From the NCBI RefSeq assembly GCF_029852145.1, contig NC_079977.1:16315948-16379947 (forward strand): 64,000 nt of DNA, given 5' to 3'. Made by a program: the position numbers and the translations under genes. This DNA is from Microplitis mediator (lineage: Eukaryota; Arthropoda; Insecta; Hymenoptera; Braconidae). Shown piece after piece: positions 1 through 11,976 of the stretch. The notes beneath the pieces were generated by a model. The model had not been told where the DNA came from. It saw only the letters and a program-made list of their open reading frames with translations, and searched no databases. The first letter of the stretch is position 1, and every line of letters begins with the position of its first letter.

Positions 1-387
1 TTATAAAATATATCTTTTTCTTATTATACCTCTTGCTCTAACATTCACAAGTGAACGGGTACAGAAAGAGACAGACGTAAAGAACAGGGACTTCTCGAGG
101 GCCCACATTCACCTACCTACTTTCCATTCGCTCTAATATCCCGGACCTATCCTAAGCCACGCAGGTCAATAATCGGGATAGTCTATTGTACTTCCGCTCG
201 GTACAAACTAGACTTATTTACTATTTCGAAATATTACCGAATATTTAACATTCTCACACTAGCCACGTGACGGTCCTTTTTGGCTCCTTGGTTGAGTTAT
301 AGAATAAATATTACGGGTAGTTTTTAAGTAAATAATTAATTAAATATAACCCTTCGCCCGTCGCCTTCACTCTCTCCGATCGTGACA
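1..387 (+). repeat. Long LTR, 3' part only (family TGTAAC...GTGACA)
   Basis: This stretch is nearly identical over its whole length to 24480-24865, the 3' end of the LTR spanning 20474-24865, and both end in CGATCGTGACA. More diverged relatives end at 11976 and, inverted, begin at 20715. The 5' part of this LTR lies outside the window. The sequence then runs directly into an ORF whose ATG overlaps the last LTR base. No tRNA primer-binding site is evident after the LTR, so its role as a 5' LTR is inferred from its near identity to the downstream copy. Confidence 0.85.
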
Positions 388-881
388 TGTGTAAAGGCCT
401 CATCGAAAACAGGCTCGACACTGACCAAGAGCAAGACGCTCGTATAAACGAACGTCAAATACAATCTGAATATCAAAGAGGTTTCGAAGACTTCCATCGA
501 CTAACTGCTCACTTCATTCTCCGAAATTTCTGGAGAACAGCACAAGTTAAGCGAGCATTTAGACAACATCTAAGATCCAGAAACGACTTAATACACCAAG
601 ACTTTTTCAACAACGTAGCTCACGACTTTGATCCAACGACAGATCTTAAACTTTACGAAAAATATTTGCAACCATTTAAGATAAGAAAACCTTCCTCACT
701 AAGCCACGAAGATCTTGAAAACGCCTGCATGGTCGGTGAAAATAAGGCTCTCAGAAATAGCTATTTGCGAGTTTATTGGTCAGAGAATTTATTGTTCCGT
801 TGCACACGTGTCAGTTATCAAAGAAGTTCAGCTTACAATCAATTCGACGAATTACGAGACACGTTTTTCTTCTTTCTTTGA
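387..881 (+). CDS. Hypothetical protein adjoining the LTR (164 aa)
   Basis: An open frame starts with an ATG formed exactly at the LTR/internal junction. The product is basic and polar, with charged residues over the first 100 residues and no signal peptide or membrane segment. It ends in a run of phenylalanines (DTFFFFL), which suggests that the original frame was lost near the end. The next ORF starts 36 bases downstream, so the two may be parts of one decayed reading frame or two accessory ORFs of the LTR element. I recognise no gag motif (no CCHC knuckle, no major homology region). Coding status is supported only by length and non-repetitive composition. Confidence 0.4.
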   Translation: MCKGLIENRLDTDQEQDARINERQIQSEYQRGFEDFHRLTAHFILRNFWRTAQVKRAFRQHLRSRNDLIHQDFFNNVAHDFDPTTDLKLYEKYLQPFKIRKPSSLSHEDLENACMVGENKALRNSYLRVYWSENLLFRCTRVSYQRSSAYNQFDELRDTFFFFL

Positions 882-916
882 ACGGTAGATCAAAGTTAAT
901 GCTACTGTAATTTAGT

Positions 917-1651
917 ATGGATTTAGTGATTGACATCCAAGGATTTTGGAATAACAAAGAAGAATTCATCCCGAAGGAAGTTGCATTGGTTGTCACTACT
1001 GAAGATATTTTAGGCCACTGGATAATAGAACAGCCATTCCCATATCATAAACTGACACCACGTAACCAACAAAGAAATGACTGGGTAACTAAGAAACACC
1101 ACGGTATTACTTGGGAAGACGGTGATACTCAACTCCAGGAAGTTATAAATAACCTTGAAAGGTACGCTAAAAACGCGAGAAAAATCTATACTAGAGGATC
1201 AATTAAAGCTACATATTTACAAAAGATCCTGAGTTGCGACATAGTCAACTTAGAGATTAAAGACTATAAGTGTCTTAAGTTTGATGTAATCCGCACCTCA
1301 TCAACTACCTGTACAACTCACGGACTTAAGAAAAATTATTACTGTGCTTTAAGTAACGCTATCTGCATAAGACAGTGGGTACGAGATCAACAGTCAAAAT
1401 CCAAAATAACACAAACAACATGCCTCACGAGACAACAGACGGACACTCTTCGAAGAGTCGCCCCGTTGGTGTCGATATGCTTTCCTTATTCAATTAAGGA
1501 CAAAAATTGTGATCGTAAGAAAAGAAGGAAATGGCATTGGTATCAACCAGTCCAAAAACGAAACGGCATAGGCCGAACTTTAAGAAGGTATTCTCGTATC
1601 AGAACACCTCATAAGAAAAGACGTACCAACAACAACCAGATGACTGTCTAA
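917..1651 (+). CDS. DEDD-exonuclease-like accessory protein of insect mobile elements (244 aa)
   Basis: The N-terminus (LVIDIQGF, then FIPKEVALV) resembles an uncharacterised family common in insect genomes. That family starts LVIDIEGF, followed by a KEL/KEV strand, an HG-x-x-W-x-x-G box (here HHGITWEDG, about residues 61-69), an IYxRG-x-x-K segment (about 90-96), VNLE, and a Cys/His patch ending CAL-x-N-A. I infer an RNase H-fold 3'-5' exonuclease ancestry. The first acidic pair reads D-I-Q instead of D-I-E, so catalysis may be lost. The last 80 residues are Arg/Lys-rich and look out of frame with the family. It lies 530 bases after an LTR end on the same strand. The family recognition is from memory and untested. 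Confidence 0.5.
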   Translation: MDLVIDIQGFWNNKEEFIPKEVALVVTTEDILGHWIIEQPFPYHKLTPRNQQRNDWVTKKHHGITWEDGDTQLQEVINNLERYAKNARKIYTRGSIKATYLQKILSCDIVNLEIKDYKCLKFDVIRTSSTTCTTHGLKKNYYCALSNAICIRQWVRDQQSKSKITQTTCLTRQQTDTLRRVAPLVSICFPYSIKDKNCDRKKRRKWHWYQPVQKRNGIGRTLRRYSRIRTPHKKRRTNNNQMTV

Positions 1652-3266
1652 CTAAGTCAATCACTAAGGTAAGTCAAAAACGCACCAAAACACAGCACTT
1701 CATACATAAAATTTACATACTAAAATTACTGACGTTCCTTAACTTGCATGTACTAATATTTCAAATGAGCCATAAAAAAAAAAAAGAGAAAAAAAATTTT
1801 TAAACAAAAAAAAAAAAATAATAATAATTAATAAAATCTTTAACTTCTTATTTACTAACCTATACTAAAACACATATATTTTTGATAAGCTAACAATACT
1901 CTACATACATACTAATCAATTAACAATAATGCATGCTAATATGTGTAGATATTACTACTCATGATGATGATTAAGTAGTTCTTAAAACTCCTTCATAGGT
2001 ACGAATAAGTACATATTAAAATATTTTACCTATACTCAATTTTGAAACTGTATACGAAAAAGAAAAAAAAATTATAAAATCATAAAACAAAAAAATATAT
2101 ATATTGAGACAATGTGAATTGTCATCTTCTCCCTCAGCCTTGCGGTTCCCATTTTTCCCCGCCTCGTTGCCGTCTGAAACCACCTAAAGCTAGAGTCATA
2201 GTGCCATGGTCACATGACTAATTATCACCTCAACGCATGACCGTGAGGGGAAGTGGGGAGCGAGCCCAAAAACTCAGCCCTAAGACCCTACGGTGATTGA
2301 ACTTCACTTCGATCCTGGATCAATTAGCATTAAGACGTATAAATTAGTTTTACTGTCATATACGAGCAATTTATTTGCGACCTTATTAATACGGATAACT
2401 ACTTTGTAAATCGGGAAATTAACTTGCGTTATAGTTGTGTTACTAGCAATTCTCTTGCAATATTCTTTACTGTCCAAGTTTACTGATTATTATAAATAGA
2501 GTTAGTTTAATTAAATATTACTGTCCCTTACCTGCGATATACTTGCGATATAAAATTATACTGTGCCACGAATCTGTCTACATTATATCCAGCGCTTGCA
2601 TTTTCTTGTAAGTAATTTTGATTATTATAATTGGCAATAAACTTGCAAAGTATTCTGATTAATTCCTTTCATTTCATCTATCACTGTTTATCCTACTTAT
2701 TTCCTATTGTACTGGTAAGATTATTAAATAGTCTGATGAAATAAATATTAATTAAGTTACAAATAGTAATTTGACCATCGATAAGAATATTCTACAATTT
2801 TATAAGCCGTGAGGTAAGTTGATAAGTTTTCTCATACGATGCCGAGTTTGAATAAGTGCGGGTCTTTGCTTTGCAAGAACTCCAGCCCACTGCTCTGTCC
2901 AAGTAAAATAAAATTTGTTAGAGGCCAGCCTAAGCCAGGGTTCAACCCGCGAATTCTGGTGGCTGCTGGTAAAAATCGCGAAGATGAAAAGCGATTTGTC
3001 TCAATATATATATACATTTCTATGTTGAAATCATAATTTACTAATATACATTTATCAATATGTATATATCAATATAGATAGTACTGAATATACATAAGAG
3101 AAAAGATTTATTTGGCCCAGTACTCATCGCATCATTTTACATTTCTATTATAGCATAAACTAAGGTAGAAAAAAAAATTTTTTTAAAAAGAAAAAAAAAG
3201 CATAAAAGGTAGAAACTTACACAAAAAAATTATTCCTCGTATAAGCTTCAAATTTTATCAATACAC

Positions 3267-3268
<2 letters not shown>
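1652..3268. other. Non-coding internal region after the LTR-linked ORFs
   Basis: No convincing ORF is present. A GC-richer leader-like block at about 2120-2320 is followed by AT-rich DNA in which a degenerate 'CTTGCRA' word recurs at about 2372, 2424, 2452, 2540, 2596 and 2642. Short ORFs on both strands around 2832-3036 overlap each other and look like chance. The region ends in a long (TA)n run. Confidence 0.5.

Positions 3269-3334
<66 letters not shown>
3269..3334. repeat. (TA)n microsatellite
   Basis: An uninterrupted TA run that directly abuts the palindromic element starting at 3335. Confidence 0.95.
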
Positions 3335-3337
<3 letters not shown>

Positions 3338-4352
3338 GGTGTGTCATTTCAAGGCTATATTTTTTTTTTTACTGTTATACCAGAAAATCTGGTAGTATAT
3401 AGAAAATAAAAAATCATGCCGCTGGGTGAAAGGGTTTAAGTCCAATAGCGGCTTAGCTCATCAAATAATTCGATTTCCCATTTAAATAACACGGAAAATT
3501 TTTTTTTTAACTTTGAGTATTTTTAACTCGTGAACAAATTAATAGATCGAATTGACTAATACACACTTTTGTATGAAATTGAACGCTCTACAAAAAAGGT
3601 CTCTTATCATTTTTCGATCAATCCATCTGTTCTGAAGTTATTGGAGCTCGAAGTCAAGTTATAGTAAATTTCGATATTTTTCCACTTTTCCGGCAAAACT
3701 ATCAGACTTATCACAAAATATCATAGTGTTTTTTTTGTAGACAATTTTATTTCCTACAAATTATTATCAGTAAAGTTTTTTCAAATTTCGCATTGTTTTC
3801 GAGTTATTTTCATTTTAATTTTAAGCTCTTAAAAAAGTAGTGTTCTGATCGATTTCAAGAGCTCGACATTGAAATGAAAATAACTAGAAATCAATGTGGA
3901 ATTTGAAAAAACTTTACTGATAATAATTTGTAGAGAATAAAAATTCCAATAAAAAAGACCCTACAACATATTATGATAAGTCTGATAGTTTTGCCGAAAA
4001 AGTAAAAAGATCTCAAAATTTACTATAACTTGACTTCCAGCTCCAATAACTTTAGAACAGATGGATTGATCGAAAAATGATAAGAGACCTTTTTTGTAGA
4101 GCGTTCAATTTCCTACAAAAGTGTGTATTAGTCAATTCGATCTATCAATTTGTTCACGAGTTGAAAATACTCAAAGTTAAAGAAAAAAATTTCCCGTGTT
4201 ATTTAAATGGGAAATCGAATTATTTGATGAGCTAAGCCGTTATTGGACTTATACCCTTTCACCCAGCGGTATAATTTTTTATTTTCTATATACTACCAGA
4301 TTTTCGGGTATAGCAGTAAAAAAAAAATATAGCCTTCAAATGACACACCCTA
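3335..4352. mobile_element. Palindromic foldback element P1 (1.0 kb)
   Basis: The ends are TAGGGTGTGTCATTT and its complement AAATGACACACCCTA, and the two arms of about 500 bp are near-perfect inverted copies meeting near 3845. TA dinucleotides flank both ends. The element has no coding capacity. The long inverted arms mean that any transcript would fold into a hairpin of about 500 bp. The terminal TAGGGTG is shared with the elements at 15875 and 60461, but the interior differs. Confidence 0.9.
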
Positions 4353-4629
4353 ATATATATACATCAATATAGACGATAAAGAATATAATATTTATCTTTT
4401 TTATGTTAAGTGAGTTTCATCGTAGACATAGCAATAAAAAAGCAAAGTATATTTTAATAATATAAATAATCAATATATATGAATAGCGTAAGCGAAGTAG
4501 CTATTAAACAGTACTATAGGTAATAATTAAGCTTAAAGAATGTTGTTTGTTTGTTAATTTAATAATAAAATCTAAATGAATAATGTAAGATACTAAGATA
4601 GCGCGTACTACATACCATAAATATTGTAT

Positions 4630-5129
4630 AGATATTAATTACAGTAATTTTACTTTTGCCTTTGACGAGATTTCGAGGAAATATTGTAACAAAAACAGTG
4701 ACTAAGTATAATGGAAATTAAGATACTAGAATTTAAAAATGCACTGATAATAAGACCATACAAGTAATTCAGAGATAATTTATAACCTAAGGGATAGATT
4801 GAGTATAAGATTATAATATTTATATAAAATATACATATATATAAAACAAAAATTTAATAAAAAGAAAAAAGAACATTTAGAAGGAGAACACTCCACAATA
4901 AGAAAAAAAATAATGTAATAATTTGCCTCTATTACGATAATAACGTACATCATAATAATAATAATATACATAATAATGATAATACACATAATTTTTAGGC
5001 CCTACGATAGAGCAGCTAAATTTATTCTTACAAAATGGCATATTAGAATAAGGAATAGGAATTAAGATTAATTTGCATTGATTTTAATTAGTTTTAGAAA
5101 CTAAAATTAATCATTAAAATATCTTGTAA

Positions 5130-5190
<61 letters not shown>

Positions 5191-5345
5191 CAAATATGTA
5201 TATTATAGTTTTAAACATAGTTACGTCTTTCTGAAGCCTCCCGGCACCAATCAGAAATTATAAGTATATCTATGCATAAGTATATATATATATATATGTA
5301 TATATATATTCATATCTAAGCATAAACCTAGTAATAAATAAATTA
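4630..5345. repeat. Dispersed repeat R, copy 1
   Basis: From ATTTTACTTTTGCCTTTGAC (about 4648) to CCCGGCACCAAT (about 5240) this matches 11977-12490 plus 14003-14065. Copy 1 has an uninterrupted TA run where copy 2 carries a 1.5-kb palindrome. No ORF is present. The function is unknown; it may be internal sequence of the LTR family. Confidence 0.8.
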
Positions 5346-5352
5346 AAAAAAA

Positions 5353-5391
<39 letters not shown>

Positions 5392-7500
5392 TTGTGACAT
5401 TTTTAAATTTCAACTTCTAATTTGACGCCGACACGTGGTCATTTAATTGAACTTTTACGTTATTATTATTAGATAATTTAAGGTTATAGGTATTTTGACA
5501 GCTGCCGTACGTTGACTTGGCCGATCACGATTTTGAATAACTTTTGGAGCAACTTTTCCCGCGTAGGTTCCTTTATCGTTCAGTTGGCAGCGTGGTACGA
5601 GAAAGATCCGAGACTCGAAACCTAATAATCATAATGTTTATTGTAAGTAACTAGTAATAAAGTTAGCTTAAGTTGGTATCGTGGCACACTTAGAAATTTA
5701 GGTACTCGTTTGCTGGTCACCAGAGCCCAAGAGAATTCGCTGCTACGATCCACATGCCAAATCCGACGACAACGGCCGACAATACCCGAAGTACGGAGTG
5801 TATATAATTCCACCAGCGGGAAATTTTTAAAGTTGACATCGTCTTGCGAGTTTGCCTGTATGATGACTAAAACACCCGAACGAACGGGCCAATGTCCACG
5901 AACAGTCGTAACAAAGATTTATACGACATATAGTATACATGCACAACTGATGTATTATGGGGAAACTGAACCGACATCGAGGGATTCGGGGAGCAATTGC
6001 CCGCGTCACGCATAACCGAGCTCTGCATTAGGAGCGATCGAAGCGCCGCCAATTGGGGAAGCCCTGAACTACGATCGACGAGGAGGGCAAAGGAACGACC
6101 AACGCCATTCTGGATCGTACTATTGTGACAACTGCCACGTGTTTTGCGAATATAAATTATTCAAAATAGTTAATTGCGTAAAACGCGTATCTAAACTTCC
6201 GCACGTGAGTTGAATTGAATATTCAGACCCTCTGGGGTTACGTACAGTTTTTTCAAGCATAAGAAAAGTAATTATTTGCTCGGATAATACAAATTATCCC
6301 GAAGTGAGACATCCGTGTAGGTGATTTCTCACCCGGCACCGATACCGGTGACAGAACGTTCCGCGTGCGGATATACATTGTTTTTTTTTGTTGTGAATTG
6401 ATCAGTACTAAATAATCTCGTGATCGAGCAAGCGATACGTCACCCAGGGAGTGATACCTGTCCAGTACCTGGGGCAACTTGAGACGCCGTTCCCGGCCGC
6501 CTTTTGGGGTTTTGTTTCGACCACGTGGAGACACCGATAGTGGACTTCAAGACCTTCGACCGGTGAGCGAGTCAACTTAATTCGTTTCGTGAGATGATTT
6601 GAGTTGACGCATCTTATTATTAACCGATGAATGGTCCAAATTTCGTATGTACTTAGTCGCCAGTCAACTCGGGTCATTTCCACTGGTATAACCTGTGTGT
6701 ATTATTTGTCGTTGTACTTAAGAAGTGTCATTGAGTCGGGGTACTGAGAGCATCTCATTGATCTTTGTATTAATTACTTTATTAATTCGAGTTTGATTGT
6801 TTTCTCTAATTATTTTTATTTACTACAATACGGCGTACTTCGAGTCTCGTCAGGTAGTTATATCGGCTCTTACCGACCACGGATAATTATCATCATTAAT
6901 TATATTGCGGTTTATTTTATTATTTATTTTTTTTTATTGACTATTGTGTACCAGTAACGTTACGTAGAGGTGCGGAGGCCGAGTTACCGACGGTTGTGAA
7001 CGGTAAGTGAGTTGACATCACTTTGCCGTCAAGTTGCGATACCGGGTTATTATTGTGTTCCCGGCGGTTAGTTTTTTTTGTTTGTTATCGATTTAAAATT
7101 TTGAATTCCGAGTTATTGTATTGTCGACCATTAAGGTGTGATTTTAAATAAATTGATTTGTGTTATTCCGAGATCCCGACAATTTATTTAATGTAATTTT
7201 AAGTGCCCATCCTACTCCCGACCCGCCGCCCTGAGTCGACGACGACGACGATTGTGAACTTCGGTGAGTACGCTCACCTGGCGCCCAACAATCGCAGAGA
7301 CCGAACAGGTAAGCCACATCGTTGTGAGGGGAATTAATTCGTCTGACGGATTCCAGGCAAATTACTAAACCGGTCACAATATATAAAGAAAAATTGAAAA
7401 AAATGTATATATATACATAATAAAATAAAATAACAAAATACAAAAATTATATTTTGCATGTTATGATATATATTCAATTACTATAACTCTAGTTGTAAGT
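5346..7500. other. Non-coding; possible decayed retroelement leader/LTR
   Basis: No credible ORF is present. The segment has higher GC than its surroundings, and its 3' end carries an AATAAA-like signal (about 7148), a CGA-repeat and a primer-binding-site-like sequence. I read it as a decayed LTR plus leader of another retroelement. No second copy is in the window to define the ends. Confidence 0.35.
7279..7297 (+). promoter_or_regulatory. Candidate primer-binding site of an LTR element
   Basis: TGGCGCCCAAC is the kind of sequence that follows 5' LTRs in retroviruses and Ty3/gypsy elements. Here it follows GTACGCTCACC and precedes a possible splice donor, AACAG/GTAAGC. Matching to a specific tRNA 3' end was not possible. 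Confidence 0.35.
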
Positions 7501-7539
7501 AAAACGTTGCGCATGCGTGGAAGAACGTATCCAAGGGAA

Positions 7540-7734
7540 CTACGACCCCAGTCGCAACCCTTGAGCTCCTCCCACGCATACGCAAGACCCAATCAACCAT
7601 CCAGAGTGCCTATGGCCGAAAAGGGGATTTTCATCGGGGCCACTTTTTCCCAAGAGGGATAAATCTCCATTGAAGCGAAAGAAAAGAAGAGGTGCCGCCA
7701 TAATACTGCAGTCCTCATCATGAACCAAGACCAC
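7540..7734 (-). other. Possible extra exon/ORF near the antisense gene (64 aa)
   Basis: This short minus-strand frame contains SGPDENPL. The corresponding segment beside the second antisense gene (about 16930-17160) contains SGPTESSL in one frame and the same GTGGCCCC and GGTCGT islands. The shared position suggests a homologous exon or untranslated segment, but the frames do not align well. Confidence 0.25.
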
Positions 7735-8122
7735 TCTTCAAATAGAGAGGGAGAACCCACCAACAATCGGAGACGAAAATATAAATAACGAAGATCCTTC
7801 CCATGCTTAAGTACTAGTAATACACACTAATCAACTTAATAATTATTAACTTATTATTAAAACTAAAAGGATTGGTGAAGGATCAGGAATATTGGAAGTT
7901 ATAACAAATATCAAATTTAAACAAAACATTCATTTCATTTTTTTTATTCTTTTAAAAGGAAAACATAAAATTTTTCAAAACAGTTATAATTACATCTGAG
8001 ATATTACACACAATAATAATAATAATAATAGACTTATTTAATGGAAGCTACTCCGATGGTGAAACTGTCCTGTACCCATGGCCGCAAAATACGCACATTG
8101 CCACGGAAGGGGCACACTCATC

Positions 8123-9160
8123 CTATAATTCCTCCAAAGCAATTCGGAATCGAGGTGGTGCCCTCTCCAGCATACCCCATACATGAACGGGACACATGGA
8201 CACGATAACCTGGAACACATGTAACAAAAAAAAAATATAAATAAATATAAATTATTTAAATGTCAATAAAACAAATAAAGGAAAAAGAGAATTATAAGAA
8301 GGACACTTACAGCCAACAATGTCTCAAACCTAAACTTAGGCATGGATTGCCACGGTGTCGCCGCAACCAACCAGCTTGCCTCCACTGACGTCATTGGAGA
8401 TAGCAGACCCACAAGCGGGTCTGAAAATGAAATAGGATACATGTAGCCGCTTAGAAATATAGCCCTGAACGGCACCCGGAGCACCAGCGGTTCACGGTTC
8501 ACCAACAGCACTCCGGAAAACTCCAAGTACTTGCTGATACCCCGGGCTGGCGCGTGAACCCTTCTGTTCGGCAGTGTTTGACTTCCCTCAGCAGAGCGTT
8601 CCCTCGAGGTCGAGCTGGACGGCTGCGGCTGCGGCTGCGGCTGCGGCTGCGGCTGCTGCTGTTGCTGTTGCTGCTGCATCAATTGCTGATGCTGTTGTAG
8701 CAATTGCTGCTAAAAATAGGGAAAACATACAATTAAATAATTTTTCCAAAAGATAAAAATAAAATAAAAAAAAAATAAAAAAAATATATATATATATACG
8801 TACATATTATTTATATATACACGATATAAGTATATTTGGTAATAATATAATTACCTGAAAGATTGATTGGACCTCTGGGTTCACCCCAGTGGGTTCAGGG
8901 CAACGGATCCACCGCTCGTTCCGGATTAAATGCGCCGGCTCTGCAATCCAGTCTTCGATCTCTTTGATCGAATAAAAAGGCACCGAGGATGACGGGCCAG
9001 GCTGCTCCTCGATCCTTCTTACTGCCCCACTGGACTCAACACTGCCAGCAGACAACGACCCGGACAAGTCCAGAGGGCTGGACCCCACCTGAAGACGATC
9101 ATCCTCCAGGATGATCTCGTCTGGCAACACCAATTCTTCAGTCTTAACAACGGCAGACAT
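8123..9160 (-). CDS. Antisense spliced Gln/Pro-rich gene of the LTR element, copy 1 (three exons, 263 aa)
   Basis: The exons read from the minus strand are 9160-8855, 8709-8311 and 8209-8123. Every intron is GT-AG (GTAATTAT...TTTTTAG; GTAAGTGT...TTCCAG) and every exon is a whole number of codons (102, 133, 29 including the stop). The product starts MSAVVKTEELVLPDE, is acidic, has a PGPSSS linker, then Gln-rich and (QP)n stretches. It then has a folded-looking segment containing DPLVGLLSPMTSVEASWLV (about residues 200-218) and CPVHVWGMLERAPPR near the end. The segment is conserved in the copy at 17728-18950, which confirms the exon model. I do not recognise the family; acidic plus Gln-rich regions would suit a transcriptional regulator. 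It lies antisense, about 540 bases upstream of the 3' LTR at 9696. A CCAAT-containing block near 9270 is shared with the other copies. Confidence 0.75.
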
Positions 9161-9671
9161 CTTGAATATTTCACTTTTCACTTCACGAGAAAAACTCAGA
9201 GTGACGCTTATCGAGAAATCGCGCGCTTTTGAGTCCACGGAGGATCCCAAAAATTTGAAAAGGGTGGGATCCAAGGGACCAATCAACCTTAAGAAAATCT
9301 CCACTACCCCAAAAACTTTAAAAGAGAACATCAGACAGCATCTGCAGTGATAGCGCCAGAAAAGCTATAAAATTTTAAAACTCAACGCCATCCACCAAAA
9401 TACTGCAGGCATCATCCTTTTACAAGAGAGAAAACACTCAAGAACCAAGGACCAGACCATCGTACGACTACTGCCCCACGCCTCAAGATTTTATTTAAGT
9501 TTAAGAAAAATTATTCTATTACATATTATGTGTATATGCATGAGTATACGTATGAGAATGTTATATATAAGAATAAGGAACGACTTTATACAGGGTTTAA
9601 AGTGATTCATGTTAAACTTTTATTCCTCACTTATATTTAAGCAAGATTGCATAAATTTAAGTCATCGAGGG

Positions 9672-9695
9672 CGATGACGACTCTGGGGGTAGAGA
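9672..9695 (+). promoter_or_regulatory. Polypurine-like tract before the 3' LTR
   Basis: GGGGGTAGAGA directly precedes the LTR. The segment CATCGAGGGCGATGACGACT plus this tract recurs at 20445-20473 before the next LTR. Conservation of both position and sequence supports a role as plus-strand primer. Confidence 0.65.
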
Positions 9696-11976
9696 CGTAA
9701 CAATCGATACACATGAATAACTTTTGATCCCAAGTAATTTATAATTTAACTTAATTAAATTTTTCTTTTAATTATTTTTATAATTCAAAGTACATACAAC
9801 AATTTTAAAAATGAGTATTGGACTTACTTTGAATCAATTAAAAATACTTTGAAATGAACAGCAATTATAATATCGAACTAATATAATATAACGCATGAAG
9901 AAAGAGAGAGTGAAATGGAAGTAAAACCCAGTGGATAGGCAAGTTTCTGTCTTACTCTCTCATAAACGCATCTGCAATGCGATGGCCGGTTTACTCGGTA
10001 AAGTCCTCAACGGCAAACTTCACATAGAATTATTTTTGATCTCTTTCTTAATATTTCCTACTTAAGCCTTAAGTAAATTTTAATGTCTAAATCAAGTTAG
10101 CTTAAAAATTCTCCCTTAGATCTAAATTTTATTACCCAAGCACTTAATTTAACATCATCTAACATCAATGAATATTACAGTTCCCACGAATTTTCTGTTG
10201 ATTTTATTTACCCGAAAAGTAGAGTAAAGAGCTCCTGCCATTTAAATCAAAATTTTATTTCTTTTTGTCTTAGTGCTAATGGAGTTAAAGAGTGCATATC
10301 CGCCCGCTAATGAAACTAACGGTTTCCCATGGATTCCGGTAGCCGATAATTTTTGATGATATAATTTTCAGAGGTCCAAAATTAAAATAAATGTCACTTA
10401 AATTTACGATTTCCTGTTATTTTCTATCATCTCCATACGGAGATCAGAGGTAAATTTTGAAATATTTTATTAAAATTAAATTATCGCTTTTAAAAATATG
10501 TACCACTAATGGATTCAAGTAATTAATATCTGGTTACAAATGAATTAACCGTTTGTATCTCTGAGTCCCCTACAAATAGAAAATTTTCTAAAATGACAGG
10601 TTTCCGAGAATTAAAGTAAATGTCACTCAAATTTATGATCTAATCCTTTATTCTCACGCTCTCAATATTTTTAGCCCCACTTTTCTCCCTAAATTTTCGT
10701 ATATAAACCCCGGAAAAATAATTAAAATCAGTCATTACCGCCGCAACTAAAACCCTTGTCGGATCTATTCGCGAGTAAGATTCCAACGTTCGCTCTCGTG
10801 ACGCTCTACGCCTAGGCAATCAGAGGTCCCAGACCGATAATCGGAATTAAAATTAAAAATCAAAAGTCATTGCTTCTACATCTAAATCCGCGAGTAAGAC
10901 TCACTGAGTCGATTTCAAAATTCGCTCTCGTGACGCTCTACGCCTAGGCAATCAGAGGTCCTAGACCGATAACCGAGTTTCGATTCTTTTATTTTAAATC
11001 ATAATTTCGCGACTTAAAATTTTATTTTTAAAACCTTTCCTCGTGAGGTCCTTCGCCTAGGCATCTGGACTCCTAGGTTGGATACTGAAGATAAAATCTT
11101 TTGAGTTCGCATTAGAATTAACTAAACTCCCTCACGTGACGTCCACCGCTTAGGCAATTGGAGCCCTTGTTCGGGAATAGTTAATCCTTTAATAAAACCC
11201 TAAAAGAAAATATATATTTATATATTTCACCATAAATTCACTCGACAGCAAAGCCGGCCTTTCGGTTCAGCGTGCAGTGCGTTCGTGTGAATAGATTAAA
11301 CCTGTGAATCTCAACTAAAACTGTCATAAAATATTGTAAACTCCTGTGTACACAAATTCAAACTGGTGAATTTGGAGTGAGTGTGTGTGCAGGTATATCA
11401 ACCCTTCTGGGTAAGTCTAAAATTATAATATTTACATGTAAGATTAAACTTGTCAATATACTACACATGTTTTTCTTTTTATACATTCGTCTTTTCATTT
11501 ACTGTCCTTTTTCTCCAGCATTCAAGTGCTAGTAAATTGTCATAGTAAACCCTAAGTAAGACGAAGAAAGAACACGGTCTTCTTGAGGGCCCATATTTAC
11601 CGACCCAATATCCCTTTCGCTCAAAAATCCCGGACCTACCCTAACGCCACGCAGGTCATCGAACGGGACGGTCTACGGTACATCCGCTCGGTACGGATAG
11701 ACAAATAAGTTATAAAACGATAAGAAATTAAAACATTTTTAAATCAGCCACGTGACGCCAATTCCTTGGTTGGATGACCGAATAAAATAATTTCATATTA
11801 TAACTTATAATTTAATGATCGGTACTCAATCACTCATAAGTTCTCACACTAACCACGTGACAGTTCAATCGAACTCCTTGGCTGAGTTATAGAACGAGAT
11901 AATTCGGTATTCTGATATTAAATGATAAATAAAATAACCCTTTCGCCCGTCGCCTTCACTCACTCCGATCGTGACA
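9696..11976 (+). repeat. Long LTR, copy A (2.28 kb)
   Basis: It runs from (C/T)GTAACAATCGATACAC to GATCGTGACA. It is collinear with the LTRs at 20474-24865 and, inverted, 20715-23119. The U3 region holds repeated blocks (AATTAAAATAAATGTCACTY at about 10383 and 10609), a TATA box at 10700, and in R/U5 six copies of a motif with CACGTGAC or TCGTGACG followed by GCCTAGGCAATC and TCCTTGG. It is more diverged than the pair 1-387 and 20474-24865. The right flank (CAATATTTTTACTTTTGCC) continues into repeat R, whose other copy carries no LTR at that point. Confidence 0.85.
10700..10706 (+). promoter_or_regulatory. LTR TATA box
   Basis: TATATAA in the context CGTATATAAACCC. The same element occurs at the matching place in the other LTRs (23814-23820 plus, 21965-21971 minus), which supports its use as the LTR core promoter. 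Confidence 0.6.

Noticed and set aside
2832..3036. Overlapping short ORFs on both strands and a GGGTTCAACCC B-box-like sequence
   Set aside because: Neither frame has homologous or compositional support, and no A box or tRNA cloverleaf accompanies the B-box-like word.
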